DNA of 8,622 nt from Alkanindiges sp. Its GTDB lineage: Bacteria; Pseudomonadota; Gammaproteobacteria; Pseudomonadales; Moraxellaceae. The stretch lies in contig JASLIR010000241.1 in NCBI GenBank assembly GCA_030152125.1, forward strand, positions 1 to 8,622. The letters run 5' to 3'. The notes beneath the pieces are model-generated. The model saw only the letters and a program-made list of their open reading frames with translations, searched no databases and was not told where the DNA came from. Both the position numbers and the translations under genes were made by a program. Shown here piece by piece: positions 1-5,948 of the stretch. Each line of letters opens with the position of its first letter. The first letter of the stretch is position 1.

Positions 1-132
1 TTCTTCACGGTCATCCAGCAAGTGAAAGCTGGTATTGATGCCAATTTTATTTAACAGCTGCACCAATTGATTAGCCGTCGTCTGCTCATCATCAATAACG
101 AGCAGTTGCAGGTGCTGAGTGCGGCTTTTCAT
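1..132 (-). CDS. Response-regulator-like protein, N-terminal fragment (runs off left edge)
   Basis: The first 44 codons of a minus-strand gene are present; the rest lies outside the window. The protein begins MKSRTQHLQLLVIDDEQTTA. This is the usual opening of a CheY-like receiver domain: a hydrophobic beta-1 strand (LQLLVI), then the acidic pair Asp14-Asp15 that would help bind Mg2+, then an amphipathic helix (ANQLVQLLNKIG). The phospho-acceptor Asp and any output domain are not visible. The start ATG lies 23 nt past the stop of the PilZ-like gene. An AGGGA sequence upstream sits about 12 nt away, a longer spacing than ideal. The neighbour suggests an output concerned with cyclic-di-GMP (for example a FimX-like receiver plus GGDEF/EAL protein), but this is inference. 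The receiver fold itself is moderately sure. Confidence 0.7.
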   Translation of the reverse strand, partial: MKSRTQHLQLLVIDDEQTTANQLVQLLNKIGINTSFHLLDDREE

Positions 133-155
133 ATAGCTGAGTAATCCCTAAAAAA

Positions 156-1934
156 TTATAATATATTCCAAACTTCGTCTTCAAAACTGGAAGGCGACTT
201 GCTGTCAATATTATGCTTTTTCTCCACATTGGTCGAGAGAAATTCTTTCTCAATCAAGCTATATTGGAACTGAATGAAGCTTTGAGTGATTAAAAATTTA
301 TCATTTAACCGAACCTGAATTTCCTCATGTCCAGAACGCAGGTATACGGTTTGATTTGAATGAAAGGCAAAGGCCGGTGCTATGATGGTTGCAGGACGAT
401 TCAGGTTCTGGATTTCCGGAATCAGGATGGCCCGTTTGAAACTTTCAATTTCATCGTGTTTGTTGGCAGCACGCATGCCACATGGCTTGCCGCGAGAAGA
501 AATAATTTCCAGGCCAAACTCCAGAGATTTAGCAGCAGCCTGGTTAACCCAGCGTATCAGGCCAATATGCCAGATGTTATCGGATGCTTCACGCAGGATA
601 ATCAGCTCGCCAGTCCTAAGGATCGTAGGGCTGTCGCCCTGCCAGCGCAGGCAATAGCCTCCGGGGCTGATGTTTACCACGTCGCACTGGTAAATTTCAA
701 TTTGCTCACTTAGGGCCTGTTCTTTTTTCTTTTCCTGGTGTTGTGGGAATTCGATATCAATATTGGCATCCACCTGCCCAAAGTTATGCATGGACAGGAA
801 TTCTTTGGGTAAAGAGTAGTCGCGCTGAATATTCAGAATACTTTCAAAAGACTTTCCACCAGATAAATAATAATGTGCACTTAAAATGCCCAGCGATATT
901 TCAACACTGCCGGTATAGCTATGCCGTTTATGTGCACGCTCGCTGGCACTGGAAAAATTGTGCAGTAAATGGGCGCGTAAAGCAGTGCTGACCTGCTTTT
1001 GCTCGGCAGGGTGTGCATAATGAGGCTGGCTGGACATTAGCCCCTTAAAGTGCTGGAACAAATCCTGCGTGTTAACAAATAAAGCGTCTTTTATGCTTTC
1101 GCGTGCCTTGGTAATAAAAATCGGGGCTGTGTCACTATGCGGGTTAATGCTATAGGTTTGATAGGGGGTATCATCCTGGCTGATTTTTACATAGGCAGAC
1201 CAGAACTCGCTGCAATGATGAATGGCTTTTATTTCACTCTGGCGCAATTTATTGGAGTTAATAACTCCCATGATGACCAGAATAATATACACACGTTCGA
1301 TGGTCAGTTTGGGCACGTAGATGTTATGCACATCTTCATACTCATAATGCGTGAGTCCCTGGCTGCGGATGCGCGCATAGCTGGCGTGAGCCTTTAACCA
1401 GAAACCGGCAGGCAGCTTTTGATAAAGCATCTGTACTTCAAACATCAAGCTGGTCAGTGCACTTAAGCAGCGATGGGTAGACAGCGCACTCAACTGCAAC
1501 AGGGCTTTTTTCTGTTTGATATTAAACAGGTTAAAATTGGTGTTGTTTACTTGCTGGGTAACACGCTCGGCAATCGCGTCGTACACAATAATCTGGTAGC
1601 TCAGAAAACTTTGTACCAGATTGGAAATACGGTCAGCTCGCTGGTCCAGGTTTAAACTCTGGCTATAATATTGCCGCGACATGGACTGGATGATGGTCTG
1701 AATGGGCGAGCGCAAGGACTCTACCAGCTCAAAGCGTAACTGCTCATCTATTTCCAGTATTGATAATTCTTTAAGGGTAACAAATAACTGGCGTGCGCTA
1801 TCACCCAGATTATGCAGGGAGAGGCCAGCAAGCCAGTCCTTGAAATCATTTTTATTGGCATTCACCAAACTTAATTTATTCAGGTTTAAGCTCGGTATGT
1901 CAAAAGGGGGTAATCGCGTAGCCTGATCGTTCAT
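156..1934 (-). CDS. Large PilZ-domain protein, putative cyclic-di-GMP receptor
   Basis: This 592-residue cytosolic protein has no signal peptide or membrane segment. Residues 1 to about 330 are mostly helical in character and match no family I can name. The C-terminal half has PilZ features: an RxxxR-type motif (RAHKR, 333-337), an NxSxxG motif (NISPGG, 421-426), and the following strands ending in GLIRWVN (458-464) and LEFGLEII (471-478). PilZ domains bind cyclic-di-GMP through these two motifs. Here they are about 84 residues apart, rather than the usual 20-30, with a charged K/E/Q-rich stretch near 398-412 between them. Residues about 500-565 look like a further beta-rich segment. The ATG at 1934 is chosen because AGGGAAG (1941-1947) precedes it by 6 nt. 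The gene lies 80 nt after epmB and 23 nt before the receiver-like gene, so an operon is likely. Binding of the ligand and the output are unproven. Confidence 0.8.
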   Translation of the reverse strand: MNDQATRLPPFDIPSLNLNKLSLVNANKNDFKDWLAGLSLHNLGDSARQLFVTLKELSILEIDEQLRFELVESLRSPIQTIIQSMSRQYYSQSLNLDQRADRISNLVQSFLSYQIIVYDAIAERVTQQVNNTNFNLFNIKQKKALLQLSALSTHRCLSALTSLMFEVQMLYQKLPAGFWLKAHASYARIRSQGLTHYEYEDVHNIYVPKLTIERVYIILVIMGVINSNKLRQSEIKAIHHCSEFWSAYVKISQDDTPYQTYSINPHSDTAPIFITKARESIKDALFVNTQDLFQHFKGLMSSQPHYAHPAEQKQVSTALRAHLLHNFSSASERAHKRHSYTGSVEISLGILSAHYYLSGGKSFESILNIQRDYSLPKEFLSMHNFGQVDANIDIEFPQHQEKKKEQALSEQIEIYQCDVVNISPGGYCLRWQGDSPTILRTGELIILREASDNIWHIGLIRWVNQAAAKSLEFGLEIISSRGKPCGMRAANKHDEIESFKRAILIPEIQNLNRPATIIAPAFAFHSNQTVYLRSGHEEIQVRLNDKFLITQSFIQFQYSLIEKEFLSTNVEKKHNIDSKSPSSFEDEVWNIL

Positions 1935-1999
1935 TCATTTCTTCCCTGCGCGTAGCCGTAATAATCAAAAAGCTAACACTAAAGCCTTCAAAAAAAAAG

Positions 2000-2022
2000 C
2001 TATTAAAAAAACTATTAAAAAA
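2000..2022. repeat. Two tandem copies of an 11-nt AT-rich unit at the epmB stop
   Basis: CTATTAAAAAA occurs at 2000-2010 and again at 2012-2022, separated by one A, so the period is 12 nt. The second copy contains the epmB stop codon (2015-2017). A run of nine A residues lies just to the left (1990-1998). In the minus-strand transcript this gives three successive U tracts in the epmB-PilZ gap. No GC-rich stem precedes them, so I do not call a terminator. Confidence 0.6.
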
Positions 2023-3019
2023 GGTTAATAGGTACTTTATATGGTTCACCTGCTGTTTCGCGAACAAGCTTTGGTAACAGGTAACCTGGCAATTCATGCA
2101 TCAGTTGCCGGTATAACAGCACAGCATCTGCTTCTGACATATCAAAATGGGAAGCACCTTTCACCTTATCCAGTACGTGTAAATAGTAGGGTAGTACCCC
2201 ACAATCGAACAAGCGTTCGCTTAATTCGACTAATGTATGAATATTATCATTTATTCCACGTAAAAGAACAGTTTGGTTAAGTACCAAAAGGCGGGTGCTT
2301 TGAAATTTTTCAAGTGTTTTTTGTGTCAATATGTCCAATTCTGCAGGATGATTGGTATGCACTACCATGACCACCTTAAAACGGCTCTGTTCCAGTATTT
2401 CCAATAGTTCCGTGTCAATTCTGTCCGGCAGTACAATCGGTAAGCGAGTATGAATTCTCAGGGTTTTTAATTGAGAAATACTTTGTAATCTATCAATCCA
2501 TTCCGATAAACGGCGATTTGAAACACTTAATGGATCCCCGCCACTTAAAATAACTTCATTAATATCGGCTTGTGATTCAATGTATTGCTTAATAGCGGGC
2601 CAGTCGCTGCTTTTAGGCAGGTTATCCTGATAAGGAAAATGGCGGCGAAAACAATAGCGGCAATGCACCGCACAGGCCCCTGTTAAGGTAAGTAGTAAGC
2701 GTTTTTTATATTTATGTAAAATGCCGGGAATCGCATTGGCCTGCTTTTCACCCAGCGGGTCAAGTACATATTCAGGCTGATCTTCCAGCTCGGCATGCAG
2801 GGGCAGCACTTGTAATAATAAAGGATCGTAAGGGTCACCTGCTTTCATACGACGTACAAAAGCCCGTGGAACCCGCAGTGCAAATGAGTCGCTGGCTAAA
2901 ATAGCGGCAGGCAGCAGGCTTTCTGGTAATCCTAGTGTCCGTAATAGTGTCGACGGATCAGTAATTAGATCATTCAACTGATTTTGCCAGTTTTGATCCG
3001 TCACTAAATGGTTTATCAT
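2015..3019 (-). CDS. epmB: EF-P beta-lysylation protein EpmB (lysine 2,3-aminomutase, YjeK)
   Basis: EpmB is a radical-SAM, PLP-dependent enzyme that turns (S)-lysine into (R)-beta-lysine, which EpmA then attaches to EF-P. Numbering from the upstream GTG (336 residues), the [4Fe-4S] motif CxxxCxxC is Cys118, Cys122, Cys125 (CAVHCRYCF). The SAM-contacting glycine-rich SGGDPL is at 161-166. A C-terminal lysine, Lys330 in GEPYKVPI, is the likely PLP Schiff-base residue. Length is close to the roughly 340 residues of E. coli EpmB. Two in-frame starts exist: GTG at 3025 and ATG at 3019. I prefer the ATG, giving 334 residues. Neither has a clear Shine-Dalgarno. The gene diverges from efp, its functional partner. 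EpmA and EpmC are not in this window. Identification is firm; only the start is uncertain. Confidence 0.95.
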   Translation of the reverse strand: MINHLVTDQNWQNQLNDLITDPSTLLRTLGLPESLLPAAILASDSFALRVPRAFVRRMKAGDPYDPLLLQVLPLHAELEDQPEYVLDPLGEKQANAIPGILHKYKKRLLLTLTGACAVHCRYCFRRHFPYQDNLPKSSDWPAIKQYIESQADINEVILSGGDPLSVSNRRLSEWIDRLQSISQLKTLRIHTRLPIVLPDRIDTELLEILEQSRFKVVMVVHTNHPAELDILTQKTLEKFQSTRLLVLNQTVLLRGINDNIHTLVELSERLFDCGVLPYYLHVLDKVKGASHFDMSEADAVLLYRQLMHELPGYLLPKLVRETAGEPYKVPINLF

Positions 3020-3024
3020 GCGCA

Positions 3025-3040
3025 CACTTGCAAAAAAGTG
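3025..3040 (-). other. Small inverted repeat in the epmB leader
   Basis: CACTT (3025-3029) and AAGTG (3036-3040) form a 5-bp inverted repeat around a 6-nt loop. In the epmB transcript it lies just before the ATG at 3019, where a ribosome-binding site would be expected and none is seen. The stem is short and A/U-rich, so a role in limiting translation is only a possibility. Confidence 0.25.
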
Positions 3041-3059
3041 CTAGTTTAGCATCCCTTTA

Positions 3060-3088
3060 ATTATCTTAATATGTTTGGAGTGTGCCAA
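3060..3088 (-). promoter_or_regulatory. Putative sigma70 promoter of epmB
   Basis: On the minus strand TTGGCA (3088-3083) and GATAAT (3065-3060) are separated by exactly 17 nt; each matches five of six consensus bases. Transcription would start near 3053, about 34 nt before the ATG at 3019. The -35 box lies between the efp Shine-Dalgarno and the efp start codon, so this promoter overlaps the efp initiation region. It is predicted from sequence only. Confidence 0.55.
3077..3080 (+). promoter_or_regulatory. efp Shine-Dalgarno (decides start)
   Basis: GGAG lies 10 nt before the ATG at 3091 but would lie only 1 nt before the upstream in-frame GTG at 3082. This supports the canonical EF-P start. 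Confidence 0.7.
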
Positions 3089-3090
3089 TC

Positions 3091-3669
3091 ATGGCCAGTT
3101 ATTCTACAAATGAGTTTAAACCCGGTCTGAAAGTCATGCTCGACGGTAACCCATGCTCAATCCTGGAAAACGAGTATGTAAAGCCTGGTAAAGGTCAGGC
3201 GTTTAACCGTGTGAAGCTGCGCAATTTAAAAACCGGTAAAGTACTGGAAAACACTTTCAAATCCAATGAAACGCTGGAAGGTGCAGATATTGTTGAAGTT
3301 GAAATGCAATATTTGTACAACGACGGCGAGTTCTGGCATTTTATGCAGCCAGAAACTTTTGAACAGATTCAGGCTGGTGAGGCTGCTCTGGGTGATGCTG
3401 CCAAATGGTTGAAAGATGATTCTAACGACATATGCAGCGTGATGCTGTTTAATGGCGTGCCTTTATCTATCAGTGCGCCTAACTTTGTAACCCTGAAAAT
3501 TGTTGAAACTGATCCGGGTGTACGTGGTGATACTTCTGGTGGTGGCGGTAAGCCAGCCAAACTGGAAACCGGTGCTGTTGTGCGTGTGCCGTTGTTCGTG
3601 CAGCAGGAAGAAGTAATTAAGGTAGATACCCGTACTGGCGAATACCTGAGCCGTGTAGGTAAAGAGTAA
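3091..3669 (+). CDS. efp: Translation elongation factor P
   Basis: EF-P enters the ribosome between the P and E sites and helps peptide-bond formation at proline stretches. The 192-residue protein starts [20 protein letters not shown], nearly as in E. coli, and has the usual three beta-barrel domains. The loop KPGKGQAF puts the modified residue at Lys34. This is the EpmA/EpmB beta-lysylation type, not the Arg32 rhamnosylation type of Pseudomonas aeruginosa, and it agrees with epmB next door. The C-terminal domain contains [10 protein letters not shown] and the closing [12 protein letters not shown]. The ATG at 3091 is chosen over an in-frame GTG at 3082 because GGAG (3077-3080) lies 10 nt upstream of the ATG and because family members start here. 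No convincing efp promoter is seen: weak -10-like matches (TATCTT at 3062, TATCAT at 3014) lack a good -35. A strong terminator follows. Confidence 0.98.
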   Translation: MASYSTNEFKPGLKVMLDGNPCSILENEYVKPGKGQAFNRVKLRNLKTGKVLENTFKSNETLEGADIVEVEMQYLYNDGEFWHFMQPETFEQIQAGEAALGDAAKWLKDDSNDICSVMLFNGVPLSISAPNFVTLKIVETDPGVRGDTSGGGGKPAKLETGAVVRVPLFVQQEEVIKVDTRTGEYLSRVGKE

Positions 3670-3681
3670 GCTGGTAGAGAA

Positions 3682-3701
3682 TAATTTGCTGCTGCAAATT
3701 A
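3682..3701 (+). other. 8-bp hairpin between efp stop and its terminator
   Basis: TAATTTGC (3682-3689) and GCAAATTA (3694-3701) are perfect complements around a 4-nt loop, 12 nt after the efp stop. The stem is AT-rich and no U tract follows, so it is not itself a terminator. It may help protect the 3' end of the efp transcript. Confidence 0.4.
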
Positions 3702-3712
3702 GCAAATACCTG

Positions 3713-3740
3713 AAAGAGAGCCAAAAAGGCTCTCTTTTTT
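3713..3740 (+). terminator. Intrinsic terminator of efp
   Basis: A perfect 10-bp stem, AAAGAGAGCC (3713-3722) with GGCTCTCTTT (3728-3737), closes an A5 loop and runs into T6 (3735-3740). It lies 43 nt after the efp stop. It should separate efp transcription from cstA, implying that cstA has its own promoter. The left-hand side carries only a short A run, so it would work poorly on the other strand. Confidence 0.93.
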
Positions 3741-3797
3741 ATTGGATGCATTTTTAAGCAACTAGCCCAAAGTCTAGTATGGCTGACATGATTAAAA

Positions 3798-3810
3798 GGT
3801 TAACTTAACC
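3798..3810. promoter_or_regulatory. Palindrome upstream of cstA, possible operator
   Basis: GGTTAACTTAACC is a perfect 6-bp inverted repeat around a single central C. It lies about 20 nt upstream of a TATAAA (3830-3835) that could be the cstA -10 box, so it covers the region where a -35 would sit. No known regulator can be assigned from sequence alone. Confidence 0.35.
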
Positions 3811-3829
3811 ATATTTTACTGTTTGTCAG

Positions 3830-3835
3830 TATAAA
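3830..3835 (+). promoter_or_regulatory. Possible cstA -10 box
   Basis: TATAAA matches five of six -10 consensus bases and lies 46 nt upstream of the cstA ATG. No good -35 is found at 16-18 nt; TTAACC (3805-3810) is 19 nt away and lies within the palindrome. A weak -35 would suit an activator-dependent promoter, as expected of starvation-induced cstA genes. The predicted start of transcription is near 3842. Confidence 0.35.
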
Positions 3836-3842
3836 TCTGCCT

Positions 3843-3859
3843 ATGCTGTAGCACAGCAT
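3843..3859. promoter_or_regulatory. Perfect dyad at the predicted 5' end of the cstA transcript
   Basis: ATGCTGT (3843-3849) and ACAGCAT (3853-3859) are perfect inverted repeats around AGC. If transcription starts near 3842, this is either an operator over the start site or a 7-bp hairpin at the very 5' end of the mRNA, which can stabilise a transcript. It ends 8 nt before the Shine-Dalgarno. Confidence 0.45.
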
Positions 3860-3863
3860 CAGA

Positions 3864-3875
3864 GATCAAGGATGT
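3864..3875 (+). promoter_or_regulatory. cstA Shine-Dalgarno with CsrA/RsmA-like site
   Basis: AAGGA (3868-3872) lies 9 nt before the cstA ATG. The surrounding 12 nt, GATCAAGGATGT, match 10 of 12 positions of the published CsrA consensus RUACARGGAUGU, including ACARGGAUGU apart from its first base. E. coli cstA is a known direct CsrA target whose ribosome access is blocked, so similar control here is plausible. That CsrA exists in this organism is assumed. Confidence 0.45.
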
Positions 3876-3881
3876 ATAGCT

Positions 3882-5948
3882 ATGAATAAAATAAGCCAGA
3901 ACCTGGCATGGATTGCAGTTGCCTTAATAGGTGCCTTTGCGTTTGCAATGCTGGCACTTAGCCGTGGCGAGCATGTAAATGCGTTATGGCTGGTGGTTGC
4001 TGCGGTAAGTTGCTATAGCATTGCCTATCGCTTTTATAGCCTGTTTATTGCCAAACGTGTGTTTGAGCTGGATGAGCGGCGCTTAACTCCTGCAGTGCGG
4101 TTGAATGACGGGCTGGATTATGTACCCACCAATAAATGGGTCCTGTTTGGCCACCACTTTGCAGCTATTGCCGGTGCAGGCCCTCTGGTAGGGCCTATTC
4201 TGGCGGCACAGATGGGCTTTTTGCCGGGGACCATCTGGATTCTGGTTGGTGTGATGCTGGCAGGTGCGGTACAGGACTTTCTGGTGCTGTTTATTTCTAC
4301 CCGGCGTGATGGTCGCTCACTGGGGGAAATGGCCAAGCAGGAATTAGGTTCTTTTGCCGGTGTGATTGTGATGCTGGGTGCCCTGGGGGTAATGATTATT
4401 ATCCTTTCAGCCTTGGCACTGGTAGTGGTTAAAGCACTGGCACACAGCCCGTGGGGTGTATTTACCATTGCAGCTACGATTCCCATTGCGCTGTTTATGG
4501 GCGTGTATATGCGCTTTTTACGGCCCGGTAAAATTGCTGAAGTGTCTATTATTGGCTTTATTTTAATGATGCTGGCCATTATTTATGGCGGTAATGTGGC
4601 GGCTGACCCGTACTGGGGACCATTTTTTACCCTGTCCGGCACCACCTTAACCTGGGCACTGGTGATTTATGGTTTTATTGCTTCGGTACTGCCAGTTTGG
4701 CTGTTGCTGGCACCGCGCGACTATTTGTCTACTTTCCTGAAAATTGGAGTTATTCTGGGTTTGGCAGTGGGCATTGTATTTGCCATGCCGGAACTGAAAA
4801 TGCCAGCGGTAACCAGCTTTATTGATGGCACTGGTCCGGTATTTTCCGGCAGTTTATTTCCCTTCCTGTTTATTACCATTGCCTGTGGTGCCATTTCAGG
4901 CTTTCATGCGCTGGTATCCAGTGGCACCACGCCAAAGCTGATAGAAAATGAATCGCATATCCGTTTTATTGGTTATGGTGCCATGCTGATGGAGTCCTTT
5001 GTGGCCATTATGGCGCTTATTTGTGCGGCAGTGCTGGACCCGGGCGTATATTTTGCCATGAACTCGCCATCCGCAGTAATTGGCACCACTGTAGAAAGCG
5101 CGGCGCAGGCAATTCATGGTTTGGGTTTTGTGATAACCCCGGAAACCTTAAGCCTGATTGCCAGGGAAGTGGGTGAGGAGTCGATTCTGTCACGTGCAGG
5201 TGGTGCACCTACCTTTGCGGTGGGTATGGCACACATTATTTCCGAGATTTTTAATAGCCGTGCCATGATGGCTTTCTGGTATCACTTTGCCATTTTATTT
5301 GAAGCCCTGTTTATTTTAACTGCTGTGGATGCCGGTACACGTGCCTGCCGTTTTATGGTGCAGGACCTGGTGGGGACAGCCATTCCCGCCCTCAGCAATA
5401 ATCGCTCATGGTTTGGTAATATTCTGGGTACCCTGGTTGCGGTATCCGGTTGGGGCTTTTTTGTCTACCAGGGAGTAATTGATCCACTGGGCGGCATTAA
5501 TACCCTGTGGCCCTTATTTGGGATTGGTAACCAGATGCTGGCCAGTATGGCGCTGATGCTGGGGACCGTTGTGCTGTTTAAAATGAAAAAACAGCGCTAT
5601 GCCTGGGTCACCATTATTCCAACCGTTTGGCTGCTGATTACCTCATTGACGGCAGGCTGGCAAAAGATATTCCACGACAATCCTAAAATCGGCTTTTTAG
5701 CACAGGTAAACAAGTTTTCCAATGCTGTAGCTGAAGGTACTGTACTGGCCCCAGCCAAAAGTATGGCTGACATGCAGACGATTATCTTAAGTAACCAGAT
5801 TAATGCGGCATTATGTGCCTTCTTTATGCTGGTCGCAGTAGTGATGCTGCTTGCTGCAATACGGGCCGTTTACCGCGCATTACAGGTTGACTATCCAACG
5901 GTGAAAGAAGCAGAGGCGGTGTATGCACAGGATAAAACCAATGCTTAA
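3882..5948 (+). CDS. cstA: CstA-family carbon starvation transporter (pyruvate/peptide uptake)
   Basis: This is a 688-residue inner-membrane protein, close to E. coli CstA (about 700) and BtsT/YjiY (about 715). It is hydrophobic throughout, with many membrane spans beginning at residues about 8-26 and 33-55. Family signatures include GHHFAAIAGAGPLVGP (90-105), the nearby AGAVQDF (127-133), RRDGRSLGEMA (141-151), and the later segments SGFHALVSSGTTPK and TAVDAGTRACRFMVQD. E. coli members take up pyruvate, and CstA is also linked to peptide use; the substrate here cannot be read from sequence. The ATG at 3882 follows AAGGA by 9 nt. The stop overlaps the DUF466 gene, its usual partner. The leader suggests its own promoter, a dyad and possibly CsrA control. 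CstA and BtsT paralogues are hard to tell apart, so the symbol is a family-level call. Confidence 0.92.
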   Translation: MNKISQNLAWIAVALIGAFAFAMLALSRGEHVNALWLVVAAVSCYSIAYRFYSLFIAKRVFELDERRLTPAVRLNDGLDYVPTNKWVLFGHHFAAIAGAGPLVGPILAAQMGFLPGTIWILVGVMLAGAVQDFLVLFISTRRDGRSLGEMAKQELGSFAGVIVMLGALGVMIIILSALALVVVKALAHSPWGVFTIAATIPIALFMGVYMRFLRPGKIAEVSIIGFILMMLAIIYGGNVAADPYWGPFFTLSGTTLTWALVIYGFIASVLPVWLLLAPRDYLSTFLKIGVILGLAVGIVFAMPELKMPAVTSFIDGTGPVFSGSLFPFLFITIACGAISGFHALVSSGTTPKLIENESHIRFIGYGAMLMESFVAIMALICAAVLDPGVYFAMNSPSAVIGTTVESAAQAIHGLGFVITPETLSLIAREVGEESILSRAGGAPTFAVGMAHIISEIFNSRAMMAFWYHFAILFEALFILTAVDAGTRACRFMVQDLVGTAIPALSNNRSWFGNILGTLVAVSGWGFFVYQGVIDPLGGINTLWPLFGIGNQMLASMALMLGTVVLFKMKKQRYAWVTIIPTVWLLITSLTAGWQKIFHDNPKIGFLAQVNKFSNAVAEGTVLAPAKSMADMQTIILSNQINAALCAFFMLVAVVMLLAAIRAVYRALQVDYPTVKEAEAVYAQDKTNA

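Noticed and set aside
360..1926. Several plus-strand open frames of 60-117 codons opposite the PilZ-like gene
   Set aside because: They lie wholly inside a well-supported 592-codon minus-strand gene, overlap one another and have no recognisable domains.
1935..2014. Terminator between epmB and the PilZ-like gene
   Set aside because: There are U tracts in the transcript but no GC-rich stem before any of them.
1900..2097. Minus-strand frames overlapping the epmB end and PilZ start, including a 12-residue frame from the ATG at 1938
   Set aside because: The repetitive FFNSFF sequence comes from the poly-T tracts, and the ATG at 1938 is only 2 nt from the Shine-Dalgarno, while the ATG at 1934 is well spaced.
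3369..3705. Minus-strand frames opposite efp
   Set aside because: They are antisense to a highly conserved gene, and one runs through its terminator; no family resemblance.
3872..3889. Five-codon frame (ATG at 3872) overlapping the cstA start
   Set aside because: Its ATG lies within the Shine-Dalgarno region itself, so it has no usable ribosome-binding site; the ATG is explained by the GGAUG of that region.
4118..5208. Minus-strand frames of 63-153 codons opposite cstA
   Set aside because: Antisense to a full-length membrane protein gene; the composition is what the reverse of hydrophobic codons gives.
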